DNA of 64,000 bases. It comes from Paratinospora sagittata. Taxonomy: Eukaryota; Streptophyta; Magnoliopsida; Ranunculales; Menispermaceae. The stretch is taken from positions 1,269,501 to 1,333,500 of the forward strand of contig CM069600.1 of the NCBI GenBank assembly GCA_035771175.1, given 5' to 3'. Shown in pieces: positions 53,301 to 64,000 of the stretch. The translations under genes and the position numbers were made by a program. Positions within the stretch are counted from its first letter, which is position 1, and each line of letters begins with the position of its first letter. Below the pieces are notes generated by a model. It had not been told where the DNA came from and ran no database searches. It saw only the letters and a list, made by a program, of their open reading frames with translations.

Positions 53301-56300
53301 ACAAAGTCCAAAAGAATTACAGTCAAAGGACTTCGCATCAGACAAATTGCTGAATACTAGCATCTGTAAGCAACCAAGAAACGGCACAAACCTCAAGCTA
53401 CCATTTACTGTCCCACAACAATGATTAAAATAGAATAACATGCATAACAACGTAATCCAAGTTACTACCTTTCTTTTTTTTTTTGAGACAGAAGTAACCT
53501 TTCTTCTTTTTTTTAAAAGAAACTATAAGATGTTATATACGTATAAATCTGTATGTAAATAAGCTATACAAAAGGTGGCCCCTAACTTGAACCACAACAC
53601 AAATCAGACTACACAAAATTGCCCAACCCCTGAGCCATTCACTCAGAGCAAACCCATTACACAATTTGCAATTTGCAACCCAAAAAGAAGCAAGGAGATG
53701 GGATTGCTCCCATACCTTATCCGACGGAAACAATACATCATCAAACACCCTCCTATTCCTTTCTTTCCATAAGGATCATAGCACCGCCAAGTACACAACC
53801 TTCCAATGATCTCTCCATAAGGAAGGAATATTTTCCATAAAGGGAAAAATATTTATGGAGCAGCCCACATCCCCCATACCACTCATGACCGGGGAGTGGG
53901 CGCACCACCTACTCCAAACCTCCCTGGAGAAGGGACAATTCCAACATAAGTGTCCAACGGATTCCATACCCTGTCGACACAGATAACACCATGAAGGGGA
54001 TAAACACATACTTGGAAATTTTTTTTGCAACATATCCCCCGTATTGATTTTCCCATGGACAGTTTTCCATCCCAAGAACTTAACCTTTGATGGTACCTGT
54101 GCACTCCATATTAGGTTATGAAAGGGGAAAGAGGCAACAAAGGGGACATTAAGAATAGCATCGAAGAAAGACTTAGTAGAAAATGAACCCGAGGCTTCCC
54201 AAGGCCAAAGAATTCTATCGTTTTCACCTAAAGGATAACAACCCTCCAAACAATTTAGAAGAGACCCCATATTATGTTCAGCCCTAGGAGAAAGATTTCC
54301 CAACAAATGCAAATCCCAAGACAGAGGGCCCCCGGCCCCAGACACACCATTGCTAACGAAATCAGAGATAGATCTATTATGGAGACTAGAATGCCGAAAA
54401 AGATTAGGAAATAACGATTGGAAACAAATATTCCCAGACCAAGAGTCCTCCCAAAATCGAATTAAATTACCATTTCCCAGTTTGAGGAAACCGGGATAAA
54501 CATAATGAATGAATTTCCAATGACTTCTATAGGTACTCCTAACAGCCATACCAGCATCCTGTAGATTACCCTGAGCCCATGCCTGCTTCTAATCACCTTT
54601 GCCCATAGTTGCTCCTGCTCAATAGGAAACCTCCACAACCATTTTCCAACCAAAGCTTTATTTCTAGTTGAAATATTGCCAATTCCCAAAGCACCCTGTA
54701 CCACCTTCATTTGGACAATTCTCCAAGCCACAAGATGAGACCCATGCCCCTTATCTTCATTCTTCCACAAGAAATCCCTCATCAACTTCTCCGAACAAAC
54801 GGCCACCTTTCTAGGAATCCTGAATACAGAGAGGTAGTATGTTGGAAGGGCATCCAAGGCTGATTTAATTAATGTAAGACGACCCCCTTTAGACAAAAAA
54901 CATCTCTTCCATCCATCCAATCTTCTAGCCACCTTCGACACTATTGGATCCCAGAAGTCAATCCTTGAAAGATTACCCCCTAGCGGCATTCCCAAGTACT
55001 TCAAAGGCCATTGAACGACAAAACACCCCAAATGACTTGCCATATCCCTCAACCATTCTGGCTGCACATTGATACCAGCCAATAGACTTTTGGCCATATT
55101 AATTGCCATGCCCGACAACCAACAAAACCATTTCACAACCATTGATGCCTTGTAAATATGATCCTCATTACTTTCTAAGAAAATCAAGGTGTCATCTACA
55201 AATTGCAAATGAGAGACTTCTACATTCTCACGACCCACCACAAAACCCGATAGTAAACTAGATTCCCTAGCCTTATCAAACATTTGACCCAACACATCCG
55301 CCACCAAAGTAAACAGAAATGGAGATAAGGGATCACCCTGCCTCAAGCCTCTCTCACCAAAAAACTTCCCCCTTGGACGCCCATTGATGAACACAGAAAA
55401 AGAAACCGACCTTAAACATCCAGAAATCCACCTCCGCCATTGTTCCCCAAAGCCCTTCATCTTTAATACAAAGCTCAATTAACCATATCATAGGCCTTTG
55501 CAAAATGAAGTTTAAACGCCACACCTTTCTTTCTTTTGGATCTATACTCCTCCCCACTAACTCGGTGGTGACGAGCACTGCATCAACAATTTGGCGACCT
55601 TGTACAAACGCCATCTGAGAATCCGCAACAGTTTCATGCAAAACACCCTTCAGTCTGTTTGCTAACACCTTCACAATAATCTTGTACAAGCTCGTTGTAA
55701 GGCTAATAGGCCTAAAATCAACCACCCTTCTAGCAGCATTGTTCTTCGGGATAAGGCAAATGTAGATTTCATTGATGCAGGCATTAATAACCCCATTATC
55801 ATAAAATTTCGCCATCACTCATAAGATCATCTTTAACAATGTCCCAACAACTCTGAAAAAAACTTAGAGACATACCATCAAGGCCCGGGGCTTTAGATCC
55901 CTCACATGCAAAAACGACCTGCCACACCTCTTCCACCTCAAATGGAACTTCCAGCTCACTACAAGACACCAATCAAGACCAGCCACTCCCCAAGCACGAT
56001 TCCCATTACATGAAAATAAGTTACGAAAATACATTGTGATCTCTCCCACAATCTCCTCCTCACCCTCAATGATAGAACCATCATCCCTCTCCAATCTAAA
56101 AATGGTGTTAATTGATCTCCTACCATTCATGATCCTATGAAAATATTTTGAATTAGTATCACCCTCCTTGAGCCACCTTATCCTAAATTTAAGGAAAGCA
56201 GCCCTATCCTCAAATACACACAGCTTCCACGATTCAGCTTTGGCAATAGACCTGTCCCTGGCCAAGGACTCATTCCAATCAGGACCGCCTTCTTTCTTAT

Positions 56301-58812
56301 CCAATTCTAGTACAAAACCCTCAAGTTCCTTTCTTCTCACAACATCCCACCCGATAATCTCCTTATCCCATCCATGACGCCTAGACTTCACTGATTTCAT
56401 TTTATGGATAAACTTAAAACTTTCCCACCCCCCCGCGAAGGCCTCTCCCCCCACCATTCAACAAACCGTTTTTTAAACTCCGGATGTTCAATCAATCGAC
56501 ACTCAAATCTACTAGGAGCAGGACCCCATTTAGCTCTAGTGGTGTCTAAAATAATAGGCCAATGATCAGAAACCATTCTTCCACCTACTTCTTGTTTATG
56601 GAAAGGAAACAATTCGGCCCACTCTCCACCCAGCAAGAAGTAACCTTTCTTTTGACAGCCTAAAAAGAATAATATGAGCAAAAAAGTATAAATCCATGCA
56701 AAGATGACAACAGACAACCAACCTTGTGTTTGATATTTTTTTTATTTCTTTTTGAACAAAGTCATTTTTTTTTGTTGACCAGAAAATTCCAAAAAGGTAA
56801 CACTATGGCAATGAGTATGTTACAAACAGATTACGACCTCTGTTTTACTATAATTTATAGTAACCTCGAGGACTCGAATAAGAAATTCCAATTTTATATT
56901 TTAAAAGCAGCACACAGTAGCCAAGATCTCAAGCCACTGGGCCGTAATAGACAAACCTCACCCATTTCCATTACCATATCAAAATTCACACCACAAAAAA
57001 GGACTTCAAGATTCCACAACATCAGTATAAATGTCAATATATTCTCCAATGTTTGAAATCACATAAGCAAAGAAAAGAAACTATTTCTATCAATACTACT
57101 TAATTTAAATAAATAAATAAATAAAATAGAACGTGAAACGTATATATCACTCCTGCACCATATAGCAAATTCATGCAGTGAAGAAAAGCTTCTAAAAGAT
57201 ACCTTGGTAACAATAAGGAGTCACCTTCACAGTACAATAAGAATTTCATTTTGTACATTCGAACATACCTTTTCAATATTCTCCATCATAACACCTTTAA
57301 CTTCAGAAACCTGAGCTTTAACCTTTGCAAGTTTGCTGATCTCCTCAGGATGATCTATGCAATACTGCATATGTTCCTTTAATTTTGGTCTGTTACATCA
57401 AAAGAAGAACAGTAAATAAGCAAATAAAAGATACATTGCAAGATCCAAAAATCTATTAGCTGCCCAAGGGTGAAAACAGTACCCAAATTCCTTGTTGAGG
57501 CTATTAGCAGGAGCGGTTGCCGCCTTTCCAGCTCCATATCGATTTAAAAAATCATCCTTAACACGCTCCAGAAAAGCAATAGGGACCTGTCTTCCAGCTG
57601 ATTCATCCGCCACCACACAATATGCTGGAGTACCCAAATTTTGAATTATCAGAGCAGGTAAGCTTCAAAATGTACTCAATCTTTGTGTATACTAGAAATT
57701 TGAATTATCATAAGATCTTGAAGCACAGAGCTCCAGAGATTTTGACAGCAAGGTGATATAACACTCAAAATATTTATTGAACTCAGAAACATTGCACAAA
57801 CAAACAAACATCCGGAAACAAACCCCAAACACAATGCACATACTAAGTTATAACAGTTATTTATTGGCTTGAGTTAATAACAATGGGTTACATGAACCTA
57901 GATACAACATTCATTTAATTTCAGACAAAACATCTGAGACATTTCGATCATTTCAGTACTGGTCACTAAATTTTTTATTTTTGTTTTACCTCCTTTCCAC
58001 TTATATCGATCGTTTCAAAAGAAATTCAACAGAAATAACCAAATTCTGAGTAAAATAATTAACTTATAATTCTATATTTCTTTGCACCAGTAGTTAGTAA
58101 AATTAAGAAACTACTTTCAGTAATTCAAAAGATAACTACCAACAAGTATTTTTAGCAGGATATCATACAAGAGACAGAAAGTAGGACAACGAACAAGAAA
58201 ATCAGGGACAAAATAATAAATTGTAAATCCGGACAAGACAAAGAAAACCCCAATCATTACACATATTTAAAACATTTCCATGGTTTAATCGAACATCCAA
58301 TAAACATAACCGCTCTCAAACCAACAACCAAAACATAAAACAACAAAGACGCATTCAGATCGAGTCTCTTAACCACAATCCTCCACTCTCCAGCAGCAGA
58401 TCAAAAACATCACAATCAACACCAACAAACAAACAAATCTAGGGCATCCAAATCGCAAAACGACAACATCCACAAGTCTATTCACAAAATCACAAACCAA
58501 ACCACGGAATCCAAGATATCCGCTCACAGATCGTGACCTCACACATAAACAACAGATCAACAAGAAGAAGAAAAGATAAAGAACAGATCGGAAGAAGAAG
58601 GAAAGAAAGAAAGAGCACTCACTGAACCCATTTTCGACGAGATAATTGAAGGTGTGACCATCGCAGTTGTAGGTGAACTTGTTGTTGGTAGTAGGTAGCT
58701 TCTGAAGGCATTGCAACGCAATAGTCGTGAAATTACCGGTGAATTCCGTGAATTCCGAGAGAATCACCGCTCCGCGAGACACGAACGCGTAGATCAGCGC
58801 TTTCTGCCCCAT
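47388..58812 (-). CDS. VAMP72-like: VAMP72-family R-SNARE (VAMP721/722/726-like), 221 aa
   Basis: Five exons: 58812-58623, 57624-57483, 57389-57269, 47851-47789 and 47537-47388; 666 nt, all GT-AG and in frame. Longin domain at residues 1 to about 125 ([53 protein letters not shown]). SNARE helix about 128-188 ([39 protein letters not shown]) with the zero-layer Arg at R155. Single C-terminal membrane anchor at about 196-214 and the family tail [10 protein letters not shown]-SNAREs of this group sit on secretory vesicles and pair with plasma-membrane syntaxins and SNAP33-type partners in exocytosis, cell-plate formation and defence secretion. Intron 3 is 9417 bp and holds a LINE. The gene otherwise looks intact; which VAMP72 paralogue it is cannot be decided here. 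Confidence 0.96.
47852..53489. other. VAMP72 intron 3, part downstream of the LINE
   Basis: Intronic and AT-rich; no second gene recognised. Contains the RTE-type fragment at 50456-50770. Short frames elsewhere show no domain. Confidence 0.6.
50456..50770 (-). repeat. RTE-clade LINE 3' fragment in VAMP72 intron 3
   Basis: On the minus strand the sequence reads [17 protein letters not shown], then AAAAAGGCTTAGTTGAGTTGAGTTG and TTGTTGTTATAAC, the classical 3' end of plant RTE elements. The upstream part (CCACATCCAAAGTTC, GTGTCCAACCCACC on the plus strand) is degenerate. It is on the same strand as the host gene. Confidence 0.7.
53506..56635 (-). mobile_element. 5'-truncated L1-type LINE (3130 bp) in VAMP72 intron 3
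   Basis: Flanked by the identical 16-mer AGAAGTAACCTTTCTT at 53490-53505 and 56636-56651. The A-tail end is at 53506-53517 (T-run on the plus strand). It starts in the C-terminal part of the endonuclease ([10 protein letters not shown], about 56570), so the 5' half is lost. The RT domain follows ([38 protein letters not shown] with both Asp kept near 55195), then a zinc-binding RVT region ([35 protein letters not shown]). It has several frameshifts and stops (e.g. around 55470, 55818-55864 and 54560). It is inactive, of moderate age, and in the same orientation as the host gene. Confidence 0.95.
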
Positions 58813-59300
58813 TTCGATCTCTCTCTCTCTCTCACTGTTTCTCTCGCAGATCAGATCAGCAGAAGCAGATCGCTCTCTCTTCTTCTTCTTCTTCTTCTTC
58901 TTCTTGAAAACTGAAAGATTTTGCTTTTTGAGAAGAAAGAGAGAGGGAGAAGATATGCATTCAAGTGGAAGAAAAGTAAGGTTTAAGCAATGAGAAGAAG
59001 AGGTTTTTAAATTTTAAAAAATAAAAATAAAAATAAAGAAATAAAGAAAAAAGGAGGGTTTTTTTGGATTTTGTTTTGTTTAAATATATTTTATTTTGAT
59101 GAAAATTTGAAAAAAAAAAAGGAAAAAGCGGTTCGCCGTATTGTCTCATGCTCGCTGACGTGTCCACCTCATTTCACGGTTCACACTCTTCTCTTCCGGT
59201 CAGTCGCGCTTTTCGGCTACTGGAAATGACAGAAAGGCCACTGGTCAGTGCTCACCGGTCACGGCACCGCCTCCCAAGTCCCATGTGCCACTAATTATAG
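58813..59300 (-). promoter_or_regulatory. 5' UTR and promoter region of VAMP72
   Basis: On the minus strand the leader before the ATG is GA-rich, with a (GAA)n run (58878-58906) and GAGAGAGAG next to the start. A GC-richer stretch with CTCACCGGTCACGG lies at about 59250 on the plus strand. No definite TATA box was picked. Confidence 0.45.
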
Positions 59301-62116
59301 CCTACAAGTTTGTAGCACGTTAATAAAATAATACTACTATAAACTCAATTTAGATTTATTAAAAATGCTACCCTTCTGTGTAAATAATATTGATGTTAAG
59401 AATAATATTAACTAATTGATTAAATATAATTATATAGCATTCATCATTTGTTGTCTATACGAATTAAAAAAAAAAAATTCATCTACAATTTTTCACTATT
59501 ATAGGTTGGTATAAATATTTGATCATATATATATCATCGTAACATTTTGATGAAAATTTATGATGCATGAATTTTTGTCAAACAAAAAGAAAAATCATTC
59601 TATTTCTTTTAAAGCTTATATTAATAAAATACCATTAAATTAGATAATGTAAAATTCGTAGTCATGCATTTATTTACAACCTTTATAAGTACATAAATAT
59701 GACAAAATAATGACTAACATTACATATATAATGATGCAACAACGAAATGGTTTTGGAAACTTATCACATATATAAACGAAATGAACAACTGGTCAAAGTC
59801 AAAGTCATTACATATGTTGAAGCAAGAGATAGAGAGTGATTGCTGGAGAGATGAAAAGGAGGAGTGGTTGAGAAAGAAAACAAAAGAAGAAAGAGATGAA
59901 AGAAAAGGAAAAAACAAATAGTGATAGGAATTGACAATGACATATACCAAACCGAAGGAAAAATATTTTTGTTGACATTTCTCATGATATATATATATAT
60001 AATGAAGGTGGGGTCTCATCTATTTAAGAAACATTAACATGAAGGTATGAAGGTGGGGAATGCGTGATATGCTGAAGATTCTTTTTTAGAGTGAGTTATT
60101 AGTTCAGATTTATGTCGGATCTTCGTCTATGTGTAGTCCGAGATATAATGATATTGTTGGGACCTTATATGAAGAAGAACTTGACATAAAGATGACAACT
60201 TGACTTAAGAAAAGAACTCTAAAAGTCTACTCTATGATCAATTTAGTGCAATGATTTGTCATTATACGGTATCACTTCTTTACTTATGTCAAAATGCTTA
60301 TAGTACTACCCTACATACTACTACTACCACACCTATAGTAATTTTAATATCAATTCCAATGCAACTAATACCTATATACTCACCTATACACCAAGTTCTT
60401 TCCTCTTCTCTCAAATAAAACCCAACATACAAAAAATAATCAATGTAATTCACATACCATGCAAGTCAACCCTGTATTTGGAAAGGACATTATCATTATT
60501 CAAGTTTATATATAAGCATATAATATGATATTGATAACAATATAAGTTTTTCCATTATTCGATTGGTAACAGGAATATTTGCAATAATGCTAACTCTAGA
60601 AATGTAGCAACACTCAAGTTTAAAAAAAAACATAATTCTTCGTTTGAATATTATATAATAGTAAGATGAAGATTAGGGGCAAAGGAAAGTCAAAATAAAC
60701 ATGCCTATTATTGAGGTCAAAAAGTTATGTGAACATTATATGTAAAATAATGAATGAAACAAAATGATACAGGAAACAATAGTCTTTGAATGGAAAAATA
60801 ATATTATTGTTCATCTTCAATATTCGCGTCCAAGATTTACAGGAAACAATTATTCTCTTCTCTCCACAACCTAAAAAAGTTAGTACAACCCATTAGTTTA
60901 TTGACTAAAATAACTTAAAAAAAAACTCTAGAAACCAAAGAACAACCCTTAAAGTATTTAAAATATTTAAGAAGAATTAAAGTCATCAATCAGCTTGAGG
61001 TGTTTTCATGAAGGAATTCATGTATAAACAATCAAGCAAATCTAAAACTATTTAAGTTCAAACCTAGCCAAATGAAATAAAAAACATGAATTTTCTACCA
61101 AGATTCTAAATCTACAATTTAATCAAAGAATAAGTAATTCAAATATTCTGAAAGAAAATCCTAAATTGAAAAATCAAAAGCAAAACATTCAAGAGATGCA
61201 CTAACCTTGAATGTCTTCTTTAATGACTGAACTGTACCAAAAAAAAAAGAAGATATTATGATTCTATAATTCTATGATAAATAACTAAGAAAATTGAGGA
61301 AGAAAGAATCAAAAATGTAGATATTAGTTATCTTCTCCCGTTGTACATGTTCAAAAGCATAGGTGACTTAGATCTCTTGTATGAAAAATAAAACTGAATA
61401 TAGTTTAATTGACTTAATCTGAATCTGTATTCTAATTATTTTTTTCCGACCCTATCTGCCCAAAAAGAAATTTAGATATAAAAAAAGAAAAGCTTACTTC
61501 TTCTTTTTATAGATTGAAAACTCAATCGACAAACATCCGCAGTCGCATCAATACTGTAATTCGCATTGAAGAGATGAAGAGAAGCAGTAGATGGAGATGA
61601 AGAGAAGGAATGGTTGGAAATGAAGCAAGGGATAGAGAGAGATTGCTGGAGAGATGAAAAGGGGGAGTGGTTGAGAAAGAAAACAAAAAAAGAAAGAGAT
61701 GAAAGAAAACAAAAGAAGAAAGAGATGAAAGAAAAGAAAAAAACAAATAGTGAGAGGTATTTACAATGACATATACCAAACTGCTCATTGGTGTGTAATT
61801 AGAAAATGTAATTAATTATCACTGACGCTTACTTATTTAACAAATATTTATATAAATATCTGCTTCTTATTATTATTCAAAGTTTTGCAACAAACAAACA
61901 CTATATAGCTAGGTAAATACATGCTTGAAATATATAGGTGGTTGTATGTCTTCTTCATTTAATTGTATAATATACAAAAGTAAAGTGTCATATAACATTT
62001 ATCTAATATTACATATTTTTATATTCATAGGTTATATTACATTTATACATCTATTATGAGTTATATACATATATATATATATACACATGCACGCACATTT
62101 AGAGGTATACATTAAT
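59301..62116. other. intergenic spacer with a ~150-bp direct repeat
   Basis: No recognisable gene. GAAGCAAGAGATAGAGAG through CAAATAGTGATAGG to ACAATGACATATACCAAAC (about 59818-59951) recurs at about 61621-61783, where the AAAGAAGAAAGAGATGAAAG part is itself doubled. The rest is AT-rich with microsatellites. Confidence 0.6.
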
Positions 62117-62500
62117 TTAATACGCCCATGCATAATAATATGGTACATATGTTGAAATTACTGGCAGACCGGGCTCCATAAGGTCATGCCAAAAAACATC
62201 ATACAAATTTTCAGGGTACCTAGTCTCCGCTTCGTCATCTAGAACGACTCTTATAGTAGGTCGACCAATGATGGACCAATAAACCATTAGCGTGCTTGTT
62301 TCTCTTGGAGACCAACAATAAACGAAAGTTTCATCGATTTCGAGAAAAAGCCGATCTTCATTATCCACAATTTGAGGTTGGAGCCCGTAATCATACAGAT
62401 GGTCTTGTAACTTCATCATTAATGACTCAAAGATTGTTGGATTAAGTAATCTATAAGAAAATTCTCTGGCCAACATGAAGCAATTTGAGTTCTCATCCAT
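62117..62500 (-). CDS. hypothetical protein, 127 aa, family not recognised
   Basis: Single open frame from ATG 62500-62498 to TAA 62117-62119; an in-frame TAA lies directly before the ATG, so the start is fixed if the gene is single-exon. The protein is acidic and aromatic-rich (LFLEIDETFVYCWSP, VLDDEAETRYPENLYDVFWH), with a C-terminus VPYYYAWAY. I see no signal peptide, membrane span or known motif. Possible splice acceptors upstream (CATGCAG at about 62535) leave open that it is a last exon. No neighbour suggests a function. It could be a lineage-specific gene, a gene fragment or chance; 384 bp open in AT-rich DNA favours real coding. Confidence 0.45.
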   Translation of the reverse strand: MDENSNCFMLAREFSYRLLNPTIFESLMMKLQDHLYDYGLQPQIVDNEDRLFLEIDETFVYCWSPRETSTLMVYWSIIGRPTIRVVLDDEAETRYPENLYDVFWHDLMEPGLPVISTYVPYYYAWAY

Positions 62501-63649
62501 TTATCGAGTATTTCATGGGTGTATTGCCTGCATGTTTATCAAACATACCAAGATTAGAGTGTTTAAATGAATGGTCAGAGAAGAAACACAAAGTCAACAA
62601 AATAGCAAATTCCTTGTTAACAAAAAGAAACATAATGAAAACAAAGTAGAAGAACGAAGAAAAGTATTTGTTGATAATAGGTAGTTGACAGGATGATACC
62701 TTAGTAGTTTCGTGGGTGATATGTGTTGATGATTTTTCCCGTTGTACAGTAATTGTGTAGCGCCTTTATTTGTTGAAAAACTTTCGGCATACAAATGGGA
62801 AGAACATCCTAAAATATATAGTTTTCAACAACAATTAGTTGAGTTTCAAGAAAAGGATAAACATGCAATAATTATTGCAAATAGTTTAAGTCAAATAATA
62901 TCCCGAGAGTTGAGGGATTTTGCGTCAGGTGTCATAATCCAAACTGTATTTGTTGAGTTTATAAATACCATGATAATAAAACGTTTGGCTGCTAGATTTT
63001 CTTGTCTTTTGTCAAATAAGAAATTTAATTCAAATAAAATTTGATGTCAGAGAGTCTAATGTTGTCAATTTTCTTTTCTTGTCAAATAAGATTAAATTAA
63101 AGAAGTTCTGACAACTGGAGATGACTACAGGGTTTTCATAAGGGAAAATGTTAATTTGCCATCAATATCTAAGAGAGTTGTGACACATTGTTTTATTTTA
63201 TTATAAAAGTTAAGTAATCATGTCAATCAAGTTCATAAAAAAAGTGGAAGGGCGCGTGGATGTGGATTCTGACGCATGACATCAAACAATTATTTTTGTC
63301 ATTCAACAACACGCCCCCACTGCTGGACACTCTTCTTTTTCTTCCACGCAGCTCCAAACAAAGCGCACCCACTTGAGTACCCCTTTGAACTTCAAAACTT
63401 CATGATGATGAAGAGAAAGAATTTCAGGAATTGGAGGTCTAACCTAGGTTGCATAATAGCTGCAAGAGCATAACTCCTAGATCAACTTAATAGCCTCCCA
63501 TGACTTTGCTTTTTTTCATTATCTCCTGCACTGTCTCTTGTTTAGACGTAATGTCATTGCCTCCAACATTTTCTTTTAGAAGAGGAGAACTTACAAAAAT
63601 TGGAAGAGATATTTGAGCGGAGCGGAAAAAAATTAAGTGATTGATAAGC
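62501..63649. other. spacer upstream of LOG
   Basis: No definite gene. An open frame at 62742-63044 (plus) lacks an ATG and any recognised domain. The last few hundred bases are the presumed promoter and 5' UTR of LOG. Confidence 0.5.
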
Positions 63650-63995
63650 ATGGAGAAGGAGATAGTGAAGTCAAGGTTTCGAAGTGTTTGTGTGTTTTGT
63701 GGGAGTAGGGCCGGGAAAAGAGATTGTTACAGAAACGCTACTCTTGAGTTAGGTGAAGAGCTGGTAATTTATTAATGATTGTACAAACGTTTTTTTTATT
63801 TTGTTCCTACGACTTGTTTTCTTTGGCATGGTTTGGTTGGTGGGCTGTGTCATTTGTGCCTCATTGTTTAATATTGAAGTGTGTTAATTGTTTGAAGATT
63901 TCAAGGAAGTTGAACCTTGTTTATGGTGGTGCGAGTGTGGGTTTGATGGGTTTGGTTTCTCAGGCTGTTTATCAAGGTGGAGGACATGTTCTTGG
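63650..63995 (+). CDS. LOG: LONELY GUY (LOG) cytokinin-activating enzyme, first two exons
   Basis: Exon 1 63650-63763 encodes [20 protein letters not shown]... to GEEL; the intron starts GTAATT. Exon 2 63898-63995 encodes [20 protein letters not shown]...GGGHVLG and stops at GG|GTAAG, five bases from the window end. SVCVFCGS and NLVYGGxSVGLMG are the conserved N-terminal nucleotide-binding segments of LOG phosphoribohydrolases, which convert cytokinin riboside 5'-monophosphates to free active cytokinins in the cytosol. The catalytic PGGxGTxxE motif lies in later exons outside the window. Exons 1 and 2 join in frame (212 nt, phase 2). Confidence 0.93.
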
Positions 63996-64000
63996 GTAAG

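Noticed and set aside
55864..56457. Considered as a separate host gene in the VAMP72 intron
   Set aside because: It is the linker between endonuclease and RT of the LINE, on the same strand and inside its target-site duplications.
62742..63044. 100-codon plus-strand open frame upstream of LOG
   Set aside because: It begins at a non-ATG codon, shows no recognised domain, and lies in AT-rich DNA where such frames arise by chance.

Overview
This is nuclear DNA from a flowering plant, almost certainly a eudicot. The evidence is GT-AG split genes whose proteins match plant-specific families (DEAH-box Prp43-type helicase, plastid IMPL1, VAMP72 R-SNARE, LOG, CYSTM), AT-rich spacers, and plant-type copia, gypsy, hAT, SINE and LINE elements. 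I cannot name the genus.

Layout. 1-4.2 kb holds a hAT MITE and a broken Ty3/gypsy remnant that itself carries a tRNA-derived SINE. 4.3-8.7 kb is an imperfect ~2.35 kb direct duplication without an intact gene. 8.8-11.8 kb is rich in microsatellites and carries a convincing first exon of AAE14 (2-succinylbenzoate-CoA ligase) plus a damaged second copy of it. 11.8-26.9 kb is a nest of retroelements: a decayed copia element whose 5' LTR is split by a 2.1 kb solo LTR, a 412 bp near-perfect foldback, a 5'-truncated minus-strand gypsy element with a long open polyprotein, and a further LTR-like block.

Gene-rich half. Minus-strand CYSTM gene (28.1-28.8 kb), minus-strand DEAH helicase (30.1-34.6 kb, 7 exons, 723 aa), plus-strand IMPL1 (36.75-46.35 kb, 10 exons, 359 aa), minus-strand VAMP72 (47.4-58.8 kb, 5 exons, 221 aa, one 9.4 kb intron), an unrecognised 127-aa ORF (62.1-62.5 kb, minus), and the first two exons of a LOG cytokinin-activating gene at the right edge (plus). 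The helicase and IMPL1 are divergent; IMPL1 and VAMP72 are convergent. For the four recognised multi-exon genes that lie wholly inside the window, the exon joins I chose keep the reading frame and give full-length products.

The genes are ordinary single-copy plant housekeeping or signalling genes and do not form a cluster or pathway. Most structure beyond the genes is transposon history: target-site duplications can be read directly for the hAT MITE, the large hAT-like intron insertion, the LINE in VAMP72 and a LINE tail at 7.9 kb, and almost exactly (4 of 5 bp) for the solo LTR. I found no convincing new biological system. The least explained items are the 412 bp foldback, the 67-bp repeat array upstream of the copia TATA box, and the 127-aa ORF.
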